Origin: an uncultured Chitinophagales bacterium
GTDB lineage: Bacteria > Bacteroidota > Bacteroidia > Chitinophagales > Chitinophagaceae
NCBI GenBank assembly: GCA_946886475.1
Contig: CAMPIQ010000005.1
Location: forward strand, 1 to 58,352
Reading direction: 5' to 3'
Length of the DNA: 58,352 nt
Shown: positions 33,640-43,300 of the stretch, in pieces
Layout: every line of letters starts with the position of its first letter
Numbering within the stretch: position 1 is the first letter of the stretch
Notes under the pieces: generated by a model
Told to the model about the DNA's origin: nothing
Database searches by the model: none
The model's input: the letters and a program-made list of their open reading frames with translations, nothing else
Position numbers and translations under genes: made by a program

Positions 33640-36054
33640 TCATGGTCTTTTGATCAGCGACACTGCAGTGATCAAAGCAGTAATGGCTGAAATAATAATT
33701 CCTGCTTTTACTGCATCAATTCCTTCTTTTTTTGGTTTCAGAGGAACAATGATATTTGAACCCGGTTCTATTTTGGGATAGTCAGGAAAAATGCCAAGTG
33801 TGCGCCGGATCTTGGCAGATCTTCCGTTGGGATAGATCACAAAAGCCCGGCTTCTCTTACCGGATTGTGTTACACCGCCCGCGTCTGACAAATAATCCCT
33901 GAAGTCTTTGTTCTTTTCAAACATGATATCAACAGGCCGGAAAACTTCACCCCCTACAGATACCGTATTATTGATCCTTGGGATGATCAGTTCATCTCCC
34001 TCTTCAAGCGTGATATCATCTGCACTTCCAGGGTTCTTTAAAATATAAGCAAGGTCAATGGCCACTTCGGTTGTGGGTTTTACCAACCTCTCCGTTTTTA
34101 AGGTAGTATCCATTTCAACCGATTCCAGCAAACGTTTTACCTCCGAACTGTCAACAATGTCTTTATTCCTGCGGATCAATTTGGCCCCGTTTACATTGGC
34201 CGTATAAAGCAAACCTCCGGATCGCCTGATAAGAGAACTCAGTCTTTCTTCCCTGCTTTGCAGGGTATATATGGCAGGAAGCAGTACTTCGCCGGATATT
34301 TTTACACTGATCTGTTCTTTATAGTAGGGATCTTCTTTAATGGTGATGATGTCATAAGGCATCAGTGGAATATCTGAAGAGCTTCCCGATAATTCCATAT
34401 TATCATCAATGCGGATCAATTCCACTATGTCGCTGCCAGCCTGGTTGATCTGAACATCTCTTTTGCGCCGGGAGATCTCTATTCCCATGCCGGTGGCATT
34501 ATCAGCAAAACCTTCAGATTTTAATATCAGGGATTTAAGGGTTAAACCTGCTTCATACCGGTAAGTGCCCGGACTGCGTACGGCTCCGTTGATGGTTACC
34601 ACCGCTGAATCTTTCAGATCAAAGATGGATGCCACGTGCACACTGTCTTCTCTTTGAAGTAAGATACCATTTGAACTTCCATCCAGTATCGGTTTCAGAT
34701 CGGCAACAATATATTCTTTGGTAAGATCCTGACGGGTGCGCACAAGAATGGCCCTGCCCTGATAAACGTCTTCCTTTAATCCCTGGGCCTTATCAATAAG
34801 GTTTTTCAGGCTCATCCCGGTTTCGAGCGCATAGGCTCCCGGTTTAAAAACGGCACCGTGAATCACTACCCTGTTCTGGTAACGGTTAATAACCGAATCA
34901 ATAAAATATTCATCGCCGTTTTGCGGCTTAAAATAGGCAAGTGAATCACCTGAGATATCAATCACCATCCGGTCAAAATCTGTATAACGCTTACCTGTGA
35001 TCCTTCCGCGGAAGGCCTTGCTTTTAAATCCGCCTGCAAATTCAATGGCCTCCTCCAGCGTTTCAGGTTCCTTGATCTCGAATATTCCCGGCCGGTTCAC
35101 CTGTCCGCTGAGTGTAATAAGATTATCGGCAAAAGGAACGCGGATCACGTCATTGTCTTCAAGCCTGATATTGGCCGACTGGTTTCCCCTCATTAAAAAA
35201 TCATAAAGGTCGGCCACCTGTATCACCTTATTATTCCTGATCAGCTCAATATTCCTGAACGATCCGTTTTCCGCCGGGCCTCCACTCATGTACAGGGCAT
35301 TGAATATATTGGCAAGGGATGGCAGGGTGTAAGTTCCGGGACGGTTAATGGCACCGATCAGGATCACCCGGATGCTCCTGATATTACCGAGGGAGAGTTC
35401 CAGTTTGGTCTGTCCGTTTCTAAGCGCAGGATAGTATTTTAAAAGTCTTGACCTGATAACAGAAGCAGCACCTTCAATGGTTAGTCCGCTTACATTGATC
35501 ATGCCTGCATACCTTACATTGACGGATCCTTCCGGACTAACGATCAGTTTCTGCTGGGATATATTCATCCCATAAATATTCAGCAGCAGTTCATCCTCCG
35601 GACCAATAACATAATTTTTGGGAGTGGCCATGTTCAGGTCCGGCTCAAATGTGAGATTGGTATTTGAAAACAATTCGGTGCCGAAAACCTTCAGTTTCCT
35701 GCTGTCCTGATCAGGTTCCCATAGCAATGGATTGTTAGAACCGGATGATTGCCTTTTGGTGTCAAGGTTCTCATCCATCGAATTGTTTCCTGAATTATTT
35801 GTGGCTGAATTTAGCTGAAAGATCCTGGTCTTTAATTCTGCCATTTCAGTGGCCGGCAAACCCCTTCGCAACAAGTCGGCTTCAAGATCTTCCAGGGTTA
35901 AACCCCTTGATCTTGCCTGGTTGATTACCTGTTGCAATTGAATATCTGTGATCTGGGAAGCCTTTATATTACTCAGGTCAGAAGGGATCTGTGCAAAAAC
36001 CATGGAAGACAGGCAAATAAGCAGCAATAGAAGAAACCCTCTTAAGCAGCGCAT
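33640..36054 (-). CDS. Wza-like polysaccharide export protein with multiple SLBB domains
   Basis: About 804 residues from the ATG at 36054. A longer frame from TTG at 36072 would start inside the likely promoter box. A signal peptide (MRCLRGFLLLLLICLSSMVFA) is followed by a helical, Gln/Leu-rich region. A Poly_export domain begins at about 145-240 (YVIGPEDELLLNIYG, GTYTLPSLANIFNALYMSGG). Then come several SLBB repeats, each with a GAVxxPGxY or GEVxxPxxY unit and a sxGGF or aqG block. A C-terminal membrane helix (GIIISAITALITAVSLI) ends it. It forms the outer-membrane polysaccharide exit. The architecture is the long multi-SLBB form common in Bacteroidota. Confidence 0.93.
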   Translation of the reverse strand: MRCLRGFLLLLLICLSSMVFAQIPSDLSNIKASQITDIQLQQVINQARSRGLTLEDLEADLLRRGLPATEMAELKTRIFQLNSATNNSGNNSMDENLDTKRQSSGSNNPLLWEPDQDSRKLKVFGTELFSNTNLTFEPDLNMATPKNYVIGPEDELLLNIYGMNISQQKLIVSPEGSVNVRYAGMINVSGLTIEGAASVIRSRLLKYYPALRNGQTKLELSLGNIRSIRVILIGAINRPGTYTLPSLANIFNALYMSGGPAENGSFRNIELIRNNKVIQVADLYDFLMRGNQSANIRLEDNDVIRVPFADNLITLSGQVNRPGIFEIKEPETLEEAIEFAGGFKSKAFRGRITGKRYTDFDRMVIDISGDSLAYFKPQNGDEYFIDSVINRYQNRVVIHGAVFKPGAYALETGMSLKNLIDKAQGLKEDVYQGRAILVRTRQDLTKEYIVADLKPILDGSSNGILLQREDSVHVASIFDLKDSAVVTINGAVRSPGTYRYEAGLTLKSLILKSEGFADNATGMGIEISRRKRDVQINQAGSDIVELIRIDDNMELSGSSSDIPLMPYDIITIKEDPYYKEQISVKISGEVLLPAIYTLQSREERLSSLIRRSGGLLYTANVNGAKLIRRNKDIVDSSEVKRLLESVEMDTTLKTERLVKPTTEVAIDLAYILKNPGSADDITLEEGDELIIPRINNTVSVGGEVFRPVDIMFEKNKDFRDYLSDAGGVTQSGKRSRAFVIYPNGRSAKIRRTLGIFPDYPKIEPGSNIIVPLKPKKEGIDAVKAGIIISAITALITAVSLIKRP

Positions 36055-36069
36055 ATTATATTGGATTTT

Positions 36070-36077
36070 CAAAATTA
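36070..36077 (-). promoter_or_regulatory. Likely -7 box of the Wza-like gene promoter
   Basis: The minus strand reads TAATTTTG (36077-36070), a full TAnnTTTG match, 16 bases before the ATG at 36054. Only a weak -33 partner (TTTA after about 18 bases) is seen. If used, the mRNA leader would be about 10 bases. The box covers the TTG at 36072, which argues against that TTG as start codon. Confidence 0.45.
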
Positions 36078-36196
36078 ACCGGTGGCTTTTGAATTTAAAG
36101 ATTCTATATCAATCCCGCGGATCCGATATTTCACTTTTGATAGCCGCGAAATTAAAGATTTAGTATAAGAACCTATCAAATAAATGATTAATAGGC

Positions 36197-36213
36197 TTTA
36201 AGGAAACCTTAAA
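36197..36213. repeat. Perfect short inverted repeat
   Basis: TTTAAGG-AAA-CCTTAAA lies in the 202-base gap between the 36275-37309 gene and the Wza-like gene. No T-run follows on either strand, so it is a poor terminator candidate. It could be an operator or mRNA hairpin. No function can be claimed. Confidence 0.4.
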
Positions 36214-36274
36214 TATAAGTCCGGGAAAAACACTTAACTACCTGAAATCGTAACCGGTTCGCCATACACAATTT

Positions 36275-37309
36275 TTATATAAATTGTCTTTCCCTGTCCT
36301 GTAGATGCCTTGCCATATTTCCTGACCTGCTGATAGTACTGAATCCATTTTTATTATGAACAGGTGAATTCATCACTTTTTCCAGCCAGTTACGAACATG
36401 ATATTCTTCTTTAATTTCCCCTGGTATGGGTTTGAAAGGGGTTTTAAAAAAAGAAGGGTCAATCTCCAGTCTTCCCGGTTCCAGTATATAAATATTATCC
36501 GGATGATAAAACGAATAATTCCTGATATCCGTATTGGTGGTGATCAGTTTTTTATGAAGGCCCAGCGCTTCAAAAGGCCTGAGTGTTAAACCCGACTGAC
36601 CTTTTTTTCCTACATCCAGTATCACTTTACAGTGGGCGATCTCCCTGATCATTTGCTGGTAAGGGATCATGTTGGTATGGGTGATATAGGGATTTTTAAA
36701 TGATTTGCTCCTGAAGCCCTTGAACAGGTAGGAGATATTCGAAGCCTCAAGCGACCTGGCTACCTGTTCAATTATCCACCGGCGGTCGTCGTAGGTACTG
36801 AGGTTATACACCTGGTAATGTATTTCGGCCTCCTGGTTTTCGAGGTAATAGAAATTGGGAAGGAATTCAAAGCCAAATTTTTTGCAGTCGTCCGGATCAA
36901 AGCTCATTATACGGTCAAAAAAAGCGGAGATGTGCTGATTCCGCGGGAAATAATCAAAGGGATCCCATAAATATGCAATGAGTTGATCAGTTAATCCGCG
37001 CAATAACCGGAGGTGACTGTCCTCAAGTAAGTCTGGCCTGATCACAAGAATTTTATGGTAACGTGGCTGGAGTTCTTCAATCGCCTTCTTCAGCGAGGTG
37101 TGATAGTATTCCTGTTTCAGATTCCGCCCCTGGAAGTTCTTGAGAAAGAAGTTTTGGGCCCGGTGGCCAAAATTACGGTACCTGAAGCTTTTCCTGATTA
37201 TATCATGATCAAGATAATCATAGGTATAATCTGAACAGGAAGCTATGCTGCTTTTAAGCACCTGCATAATTCCAATGCTTTCCTCGGTAACGATCAAAAA
37301 ATCTTTCAT
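36275..37309 (-). CDS. Glycosyltransferase-like protein, GT-B type
   Basis: A 344-residue soluble protein without signal peptide. The C-terminal half has the CgeB/GT1-like pattern ILDVGKKGQSGLTLRPFEALGLHKKLITTN (about residues 232-261), which in related proteins forms the nucleotide-sugar site. The central part has LIAYLWDPFDYFPRN and RIMSFDPDDCKKFGFEFLPNFYY, typical of lipopolysaccharide-type transferases. The N-terminal part has KILVIRPDLLED. No donor can be named. It lies just before the Wza-like gene in transcription order, 202 bases away, and may belong to the same locus. Alternatively it is a surface-glycan enzyme under separate control. Confidence 0.7.
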   Translation of the reverse strand: MKDFLIVTEESIGIMQVLKSSIASCSDYTYDYLDHDIIRKSFRYRNFGHRAQNFFLKNFQGRNLKQEYYHTSLKKAIEELQPRYHKILVIRPDLLEDSHLRLLRGLTDQLIAYLWDPFDYFPRNQHISAFFDRIMSFDPDDCKKFGFEFLPNFYYLENQEAEIHYQVYNLSTYDDRRWIIEQVARSLEASNISYLFKGFRSKSFKNPYITHTNMIPYQQMIREIAHCKVILDVGKKGQSGLTLRPFEALGLHKKLITTNTDIRNYSFYHPDNIYILEPGRLEIDPSFFKTPFKPIPGEIKEEYHVRNWLEKVMNSPVHNKNGFSTISRSGNMARHLQDRERQFI

Positions 37310-37471
37310 AGGTTACACATATTAACTGATCAATCCATATTTCAGGACCTTAAAAAAATATATTACTCAGTTAATGATTACGAGCAGCAAATTGACAACA
37401 AAATATTCAAATGCGTTGCATAATTCAATTTTTAGGTGGGAAACAATATGTTTTTGTTTGCTTATATATAT

Positions 37472-37511
37472 AAAGGGAAAAAGGCAAAAGAGAAGTTTAC
37501 GATTTCCCTTT
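37472..37511 (-). terminator. Possible terminator of the SusC/SusD/TlpA operon
   Basis: AAAGGGAAA (37472-37480) can pair with TTTCCCTTT (37503-37511) across a 22-base loop, some 75 bases beyond the stop of the thioredoxin-like gene. On the minus strand the 3' arm is T-rich but followed by ATATATAT rather than a T-run, so termination is plausible but weak. The rest of the 275-base gap is AT-rich with no gene. Confidence 0.35.
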
Positions 37512-37584
37512 TAACCCTTTTATCTTTTGACCTTTAACTTCCGTTCAGTTGCTTATTCTCATTCCACGCTTTTCCTCTTAGCTT

Positions 37585-38856
37585 CTATCCCTGCTCCGCA
37601 GCAAGCTGAATCATCGCCTCCAGTTCATTCATAAGTTCTGTGTCTGAAGTAAAGCCTACGGAAAAAAACCTTTGTTTTCCATTGGCATCAATTATGAATT
37701 TTGTAGGAATGCCGGTTACTTTATAAGCAGACATTATACTGAATATTTCAGGATTCTCAGCTGATGGCTGATCCATAAGAACCAAAAAAGGATATTGACT
37801 TTTGGATAAGTAATCTTTTATCCTTTCCGTTGCACCTTCCTGTTTCTCCTGAGTGTTGATGAACAAAAATTTTACTTCCGGATGTCTGTCCTGCATTTTT
37901 TTCATAGCCGGAAATGAGGCCTTGCATGGCACACACCAGGTTGCCCAAAAATCTATCACCACAATCTTACCCCTGAAGTCGGAAAGGGAAACGGCATTAC
38001 CTTCAACATCCTTTAATGTAAACTGGAAAGCATCTGCATCCTGCATTTTCTTTTTAAGTCTTTCCTTTAAAGCAGCTACCACATTTTTTTGCAGGTCGGT
38101 AAAAAATGCATCAAATGCTGTTTCACTGCCTCCCTTTTTCATATACAATTCTTTCAAAAGACGATTCATCCCCTCGTTGGATTTTCCGGTCCTGGCCATT
38201 TCCAGGAGCAATGAATAGGCTTTATCTGACTGGTTATTGTGTACAAGTAAATTGGCAAACCGCTCAACAGAAGCAGGCATACCTTTTTCCGGTGATTCAT
38301 CGAAAGCCTTTTCCTGGTAGTGCAGGGCCTCCTTGTATTTTCCCAGTTCATACAGCGCCCTTGCATAAGTATCGTTATAAGGATAAAATGCAAATTTCAT
38401 AAACCGTTTCCAGTCCGCTTCGGGAAAATCAGCAGGCCTTGCATCCGGATCATCTTTGATGGATAAATAAAGATCAAGGGTTTGTTTTGCTAACGATTCC
38501 GCTTTTTTCAGGTCCTTATCCTCTTTCATCAGCGAGGATGCAGCCATATTCAAATAAGATGTCTGGTTGAATTTATTGGCCATGGAAGATATCATCCTGT
38601 CAAACTCCTTATATTTTCCTGCTTCTACATAATCCATGGCTACAATGCCTTTCAGCATATCAATGGTCTCAGCATCCTTAGCCTTATGCAGATGATACTT
38701 ATCGATCATCTCATTCATTTTAAAAAGGCTTATAGCGGGATCTGTTTCTTTTGCAAGGGACCTGATTTCCTGCATCAGCGAATCTTTATTCTGGGCATTA
38801 ACACAAAAAAAGAAGCCCATGGATATACAGAGAAAAAAAACTTTTATACGATGCAT
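37585..38856 (-). CDS. TlpA-family thioredoxin-like protein
   Basis: About 423 residues from the ATG at 38856. An alternative ATG at 38886 overlaps the SusD stop as ATGA and adds ten residues. A signal peptide (MHRIKVFFLCISMGFFFCVNA) is followed by a helical, TPR-like domain at about 25-270. A C-terminal AhpC/TlpA thioredoxin domain (about 280-420) has FWATWCVPCKASFP with the redox pair Cys308/Cys311 and the cis-Pro in GIPTKFII. It should act in the periplasm as a disulfide reductant. It is the last gene after susC-susD, a recurring arrangement in Bacteroidota. Its link to the transported substrate is unknown. Confidence 0.9.
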   Translation of the reverse strand: MHRIKVFFLCISMGFFFCVNAQNKDSLMQEIRSLAKETDPAISLFKMNEMIDKYHLHKAKDAETIDMLKGIVAMDYVEAGKYKEFDRMISSMANKFNQTSYLNMAASSLMKEDKDLKKAESLAKQTLDLYLSIKDDPDARPADFPEADWKRFMKFAFYPYNDTYARALYELGKYKEALHYQEKAFDESPEKGMPASVERFANLLVHNNQSDKAYSLLLEMARTGKSNEGMNRLLKELYMKKGGSETAFDAFFTDLQKNVVAALKERLKKKMQDADAFQFTLKDVEGNAVSLSDFRGKIVVIDFWATWCVPCKASFPAMKKMQDRHPEVKFLFINTQEKQEGATERIKDYLSKSQYPFLVLMDQPSAENPEIFSIMSAYKVTGIPTKFIIDANGKQRFFSVGFTSDTELMNELEAMIQLAAEQG

Positions 38857-38882
38857 ACTATTTTTTTTAATTGTTTTTACAA

Positions 38883-40334
38883 TCATGGATTATCCTCCAT
38901 GCCTGGATTTTCAAGAAGTATTTTGGAAGGTATTTTCAACACCAGCCTTTCTACAGGTAACGTAAACTCCTGTACCGAACCATCTTCATTATAGATCTGG
39001 TGCGTATATGTTGCCGAACCAAATAACGGATCTACTGAAAGCCTCCTCATATCAAACCAGCGGAAACCCTGGCTTGCAAATTCGCGGATACGTTCTTCCA
39101 TTACAAACTCCAGCAGCGAAAGTTGCTGGCCGCTTATGCTTGCGGGAACCGCAGCATCGGCAGGGGGCATTCTGTTCCGGCGCAAATATTCAAGATCTGA
39201 AACAGCTCCCGCCAGGTTGTTCAACCTGACACGGCATTCCGCTCTCAGCAGGATCAGGTCTGGCAATACCACGCCATAACTTGTGGTCAATGGTCCCATT
39301 CTCCTTAATAACCCGCTTTGGTATGAAGGTCCAAAGGGGAATGGCGTATTTGTAAAGAACATGAGTCTTAGGTCAGACGCATTATAAAGAGAAACCGTTG
39401 CCGGTGAAATCACAAGTTCCGAAGAAGTGATCCAGAAATTTGAGAACTGGCGGGCATAGATCGTTTGAGGATCATCACCGATCACCGGAGTGGTTGGACC
39501 GAAAATACTTACGGGTAAAAACATACCGCCCGGAGCAAATGCCGTATTGTAATCAATCAGATTAACAGGAATGGCAGATGACTGAATGGTGGTAAGCGCC
39601 CCATCCAGCAAAGGAAGTGCTTCAGCAAATTTGCCCATGAACACATACACTTTTCCCAACAAAGCCTGTCCTGCTGCTTTTGACATGCGGAGCCTGTACT
39701 GTGTTTTTGCCGGCAGATCAGGAATTGCAGTTGTGAGGTCTGTTACGATCTGGTCATATACAGCCTGCACCGAAGCCCTTTCAAATTCATTGGCAGAAAC
39801 ATCTGCCTGTTTAATGATGGGGAATCCAGGATCCGTGGAGGCGGTGGCAGCTGAATATGGCTTGCCGAAATAATTGATCAGCATGAAATTCACCCAGGCA
39901 CGTCCGGCCATGGCCTCTGCCCTGATGGACAGCTTTTGCTGTTCTGTTCCTTCCGAAGCATCCATGACCTCATTAATGATCTTATTATAAGTATACAACT
40001 GACTTAAAAGTGATCCGGTTTCAGGAGCGTTCTGATCACTCTCATAGATCATCCCTTCCCATTTGAACAAACGCTGCGTGCGGGGTTCTGCCGCTGAGAA
40101 ATAAGGCTGTGCCGCCGCCACTTCGTCGCCCAAAAATACCTGGGCGTTTGCTCCGCCTGTATTCAATAAGCCATTATTATTAAGTAACAGGTCATAATCC
40201 GATACATTTTGGGCGATCAGTTTTCCCTTGGGTGTGATCTCCAGGAAACTTTTTTTGCAGGAAGCCGACTGGAATAAAAACAGGATCACAAGCGGCAGGG
40301 TGAACAAAAATCTATTTGAATATGTTGATTGCAT
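38883..40334 (-). CDS. SusD/RagB-family outer-membrane lipoprotein
   Basis: About 483 residues from the ATG at 40334, 10 bases after the SusC stop; a longer frame from 40367 would overlap susC. The lipoprotein signal peptide ends QSASC, so Cys becomes the lipidated first residue, on the outer face of the outer membrane. SusD-like helices follow: AEAMAGRAWVNFMLINYFGKPYS (TPR-like), LGKVYVFMGKFAEALPLLDG, and the C-terminal LRAECRVRLNNLAGAVSDLEYLRRNR and EERIREFASQGFRWFDMRRL. It binds the ligand and closes the SusC channel. No glycoside hydrolase is nearby, so the ligand is open. Confidence 0.93.
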   Translation of the reverse strand: MQSTYSNRFLFTLPLVILFLFQSASCKKSFLEITPKGKLIAQNVSDYDLLLNNNGLLNTGGANAQVFLGDEVAAAQPYFSAAEPRTQRLFKWEGMIYESDQNAPETGSLLSQLYTYNKIINEVMDASEGTEQQKLSIRAEAMAGRAWVNFMLINYFGKPYSAATASTDPGFPIIKQADVSANEFERASVQAVYDQIVTDLTTAIPDLPAKTQYRLRMSKAAGQALLGKVYVFMGKFAEALPLLDGALTTIQSSAIPVNLIDYNTAFAPGGMFLPVSIFGPTTPVIGDDPQTIYARQFSNFWITSSELVISPATVSLYNASDLRLMFFTNTPFPFGPSYQSGLLRRMGPLTTSYGVVLPDLILLRAECRVRLNNLAGAVSDLEYLRRNRMPPADAAVPASISGQQLSLLEFVMEERIREFASQGFRWFDMRRLSVDPLFGSATYTHQIYNEDGSVQEFTLPVERLVLKIPSKILLENPGMEDNP

Positions 40335-40344
40335 GGTGTTGTCT

Positions 40345-43300
40345 TTAAAAATTAACATGAATACCAAATGTCAGTGTATGCTGGTGTGAGCGAATGCTCC
40401 GAACGCCCATGAACGCATCATGGAATTCGGGATCGATATCAAAATCGTTAGCCTTCCAAAGCATGATATTTCCAGCCTGCAACCTGACATCAATATATTT
40501 CGCATTCAATTTATTACTCAGTGCCTGGGGAATTGTATAAGAGAGGGTAATGTCACGCAGCTTTATAAATGAAGCGCTTACTACATTGATGTCAGCATAT
40601 TGGTAATACCCTATGTCCCTGCGCGTATTGCTTGTGGAAGAATTAATAACATACGATGGGATATTGGTAATCTGTTCATCGCCCGGTTGTTTCCACCTGT
40701 TCACAAATTCGGAATGTAAATTTCCTGTTGTAAACCCTCCGGTTGCGAAATTATTGTGGGTGAGACGACCTGTATAAAACTGATTTACATCCCTGCGCAT
40801 TACATGTCCAAGATTCAAAACCGCATTTACTATCACGCGGAAGCTTTTGTAGTTGAACCTGTTTGTAATTCCCCCGCTCCATACCGGCTGGTAAGTGCCC
40901 TGGAAGATCACATCATCAGGCTGGGTAATATTTCTTGCAGTGGAGGTGGTTTTGTCCTGTAAAATGATCACCGGATCACCCTTATCATCAAGACCGGCAT
41001 ATTGATAGGCAAACAGGGCAAAGGCATCATATCCTTCCGCAAACCTTTGCTGGATCTGCTGAAAGCCTGTAGTTAATGGTGTCAGGTTGTTTATCCTTAC
41101 TATTTTGTTCTTGTTATGCGCCAGCGCTACCTGTGTTGACCAGTTAAAATGTTTTGTTTGAAGATTGAGACTGGTAAGCGAAATTTCAAAACCCTTATTT
41201 TCCATGGTGCCCAGGTTACCAATGATGCTTGAATAACCGGTCAGACTATTGGTGGGCAATTCTCCCAGAAGGTTATCGGTCGTCTTTTTATACACATCAA
41301 TTGCACCTTCGATCCTTGAATTTAAAATGGCGAAATCAATTCCAACATTTATTGTTCTGGTGCTTTCCCAGGTAAGTTTGGGATTGGCGGCGGTTGCTAT
41401 GGTAAGCCCCCTGCCTCCTGGCAGTGTAGTTCCCGTAACAGGATTCAATACATCCTGAGAAGATGCGGTGCCTGGTATGGGTGCATTACCTGTAATGCCA
41501 TAGGTTGCTCTTATGGCCAGGTCATCAACCCAATCAAGAGAAGATAAAAACTTTTCATCCCTTACATTCCATTTTGCACCCACACTCCACACAGGTTTAT
41601 TCTGGGCAGATTTATCTATTCCAAATAAATTGCTTCCATCTATCCTCCAGCTGGCGTTGAAAGAATATTTATTATTAAGTGTGTAAGCGCCATTTGCATA
41701 ATAGGATCTGAAACGGATCTGGCTTTCACTGCTTACAAAAGCATCGTTTATCAATATACTCCTGGATCCATTATTCGGCATCACTGTTCCGGCTAAACCG
41801 GTTCTGAGACCCTGATAATCTATGGCGCCGAAAGTTTGCAATAAAGGATTGTATCCACGTACGGTACTGCTGTTAAATACCAACAGATGTTCCTGGCTCT
41901 CCTGGCCTGCCAGTAGCGTAAGCCTGTGATCACCACCATTCCATAGCTTATCATAAACCAGCTGGTTTCTAACTGTCCAGTTGCGTTGTGTCTGTTGCCC
42001 TGCGCTATATCTTCCGCCTTTATCCGGCAGTGCATATTGTGGAGTAACGGAAGTATTGGGTGCAATGGTAAACTGTACCAGTTCGCTCCTCACCAGATAG
42101 CTTTGTTCATTATCGAAGGATGTAATTTTCCTGTTACCTTTTATATAGCCATAAGTACCTTCAAATTTCAATCCGTCCAGTATCCTCAACGTAACTCCGG
42201 ATATGATCCTGTTCAATAAAGCATCTGTTTTTGTGTAACCAAGATCCACTTCATTCAATGGATTGTAATCAAGATTGATGCGGCTCCGGTCCTGGAAAAC
42301 ATTCCGTACCGAATCACTCAGGTACCTCATGTAAGGAATGGACAGGTTATTACCTGACTGGTCCTGGAAAAGCTGGTAAGGATAGAACCTGTTGTCAACA
42401 GCAATATTTCTTTTGTTATTAACTATGGAGTTGGACAGATCCGTGATCAAAAACATTTGCAGCCTGTCATTGAATCTCAGGTCCTGACGGAAATTAAGTT
42501 TAAAGAAATTGTCCTGTTCTTTTGGCCGGTTGGAAGTGGCATTGGTATAGGTAAATGATCCATAAAAAGAATGGACCTTCCCACCACTTGATGCAGATAC
42601 AGTATGGCTTGATAATAATGCGTTGCGGTACCAGAGGTCATTGATCTGGCTGCGGTTACTGAGTGCCGATAAACTGTCGAGGCTTGCCTGGGTTTGTGAT
42701 GCAGAGGTTCTGCCGAGATATCCTGCATATAAAATGGCCTCATGCGGGGCCACTCCTGTATTTGTAATACTCTGATACCTTGAAATATTATTCCATTGAT
42801 ACACCTGGGCATACCTGGTTGGATTGAATGCATCCTGCAGGTTAAAGATCTCTGTTGCCGATGTAATAAAATCACGGCTATCCAGCACCGGCATATAATC
42901 CGCATCAGGACGGCCCTGGAAACTTACAGATCCATCATAATTCACATTCAAATCAGCATTGTTGTTTCCCTTTTTGGTTACAACAACAATTACTCCATTC
43001 GATGCCCTTGCCCCCCATATTGATGATGCGGTAGCATCTTTTAGAACCGTAATGTCTGCAACATCATGTGGGTTGATGGTGGAAATATCGTCCATGGGCA
43101 CCCCATCAACCACATATAATGGATTTCTGTTGGTACCTGTTAAAACATTTGGATTTTGAGGATCGGGAACACCGATGGTTGATAGTCCTCTTATCAAAAA
43201 TGGATTTTGTGCGGAACCCGGAGCATTGTTTACGGTAAGCCCGGGAATGAGTCCGTCAAGCCTTTGTAAGATATTCATGCTTCCCGGACGCTCGGTAAAG

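Noticed and set aside
36055..36072. TTG start for the Wza-like gene at 36072
   Set aside because: The TTG lies within a perfect TAnnTTTG promoter box, and the ATG at 36054 opens a normal signal peptide.
36197..36213. TTTAAGG/CCTTAAA inverted repeat as terminator of the 36275-37309 gene
   Set aside because: No T-run follows on the minus strand (GCC instead); kept only as an inverted repeat.
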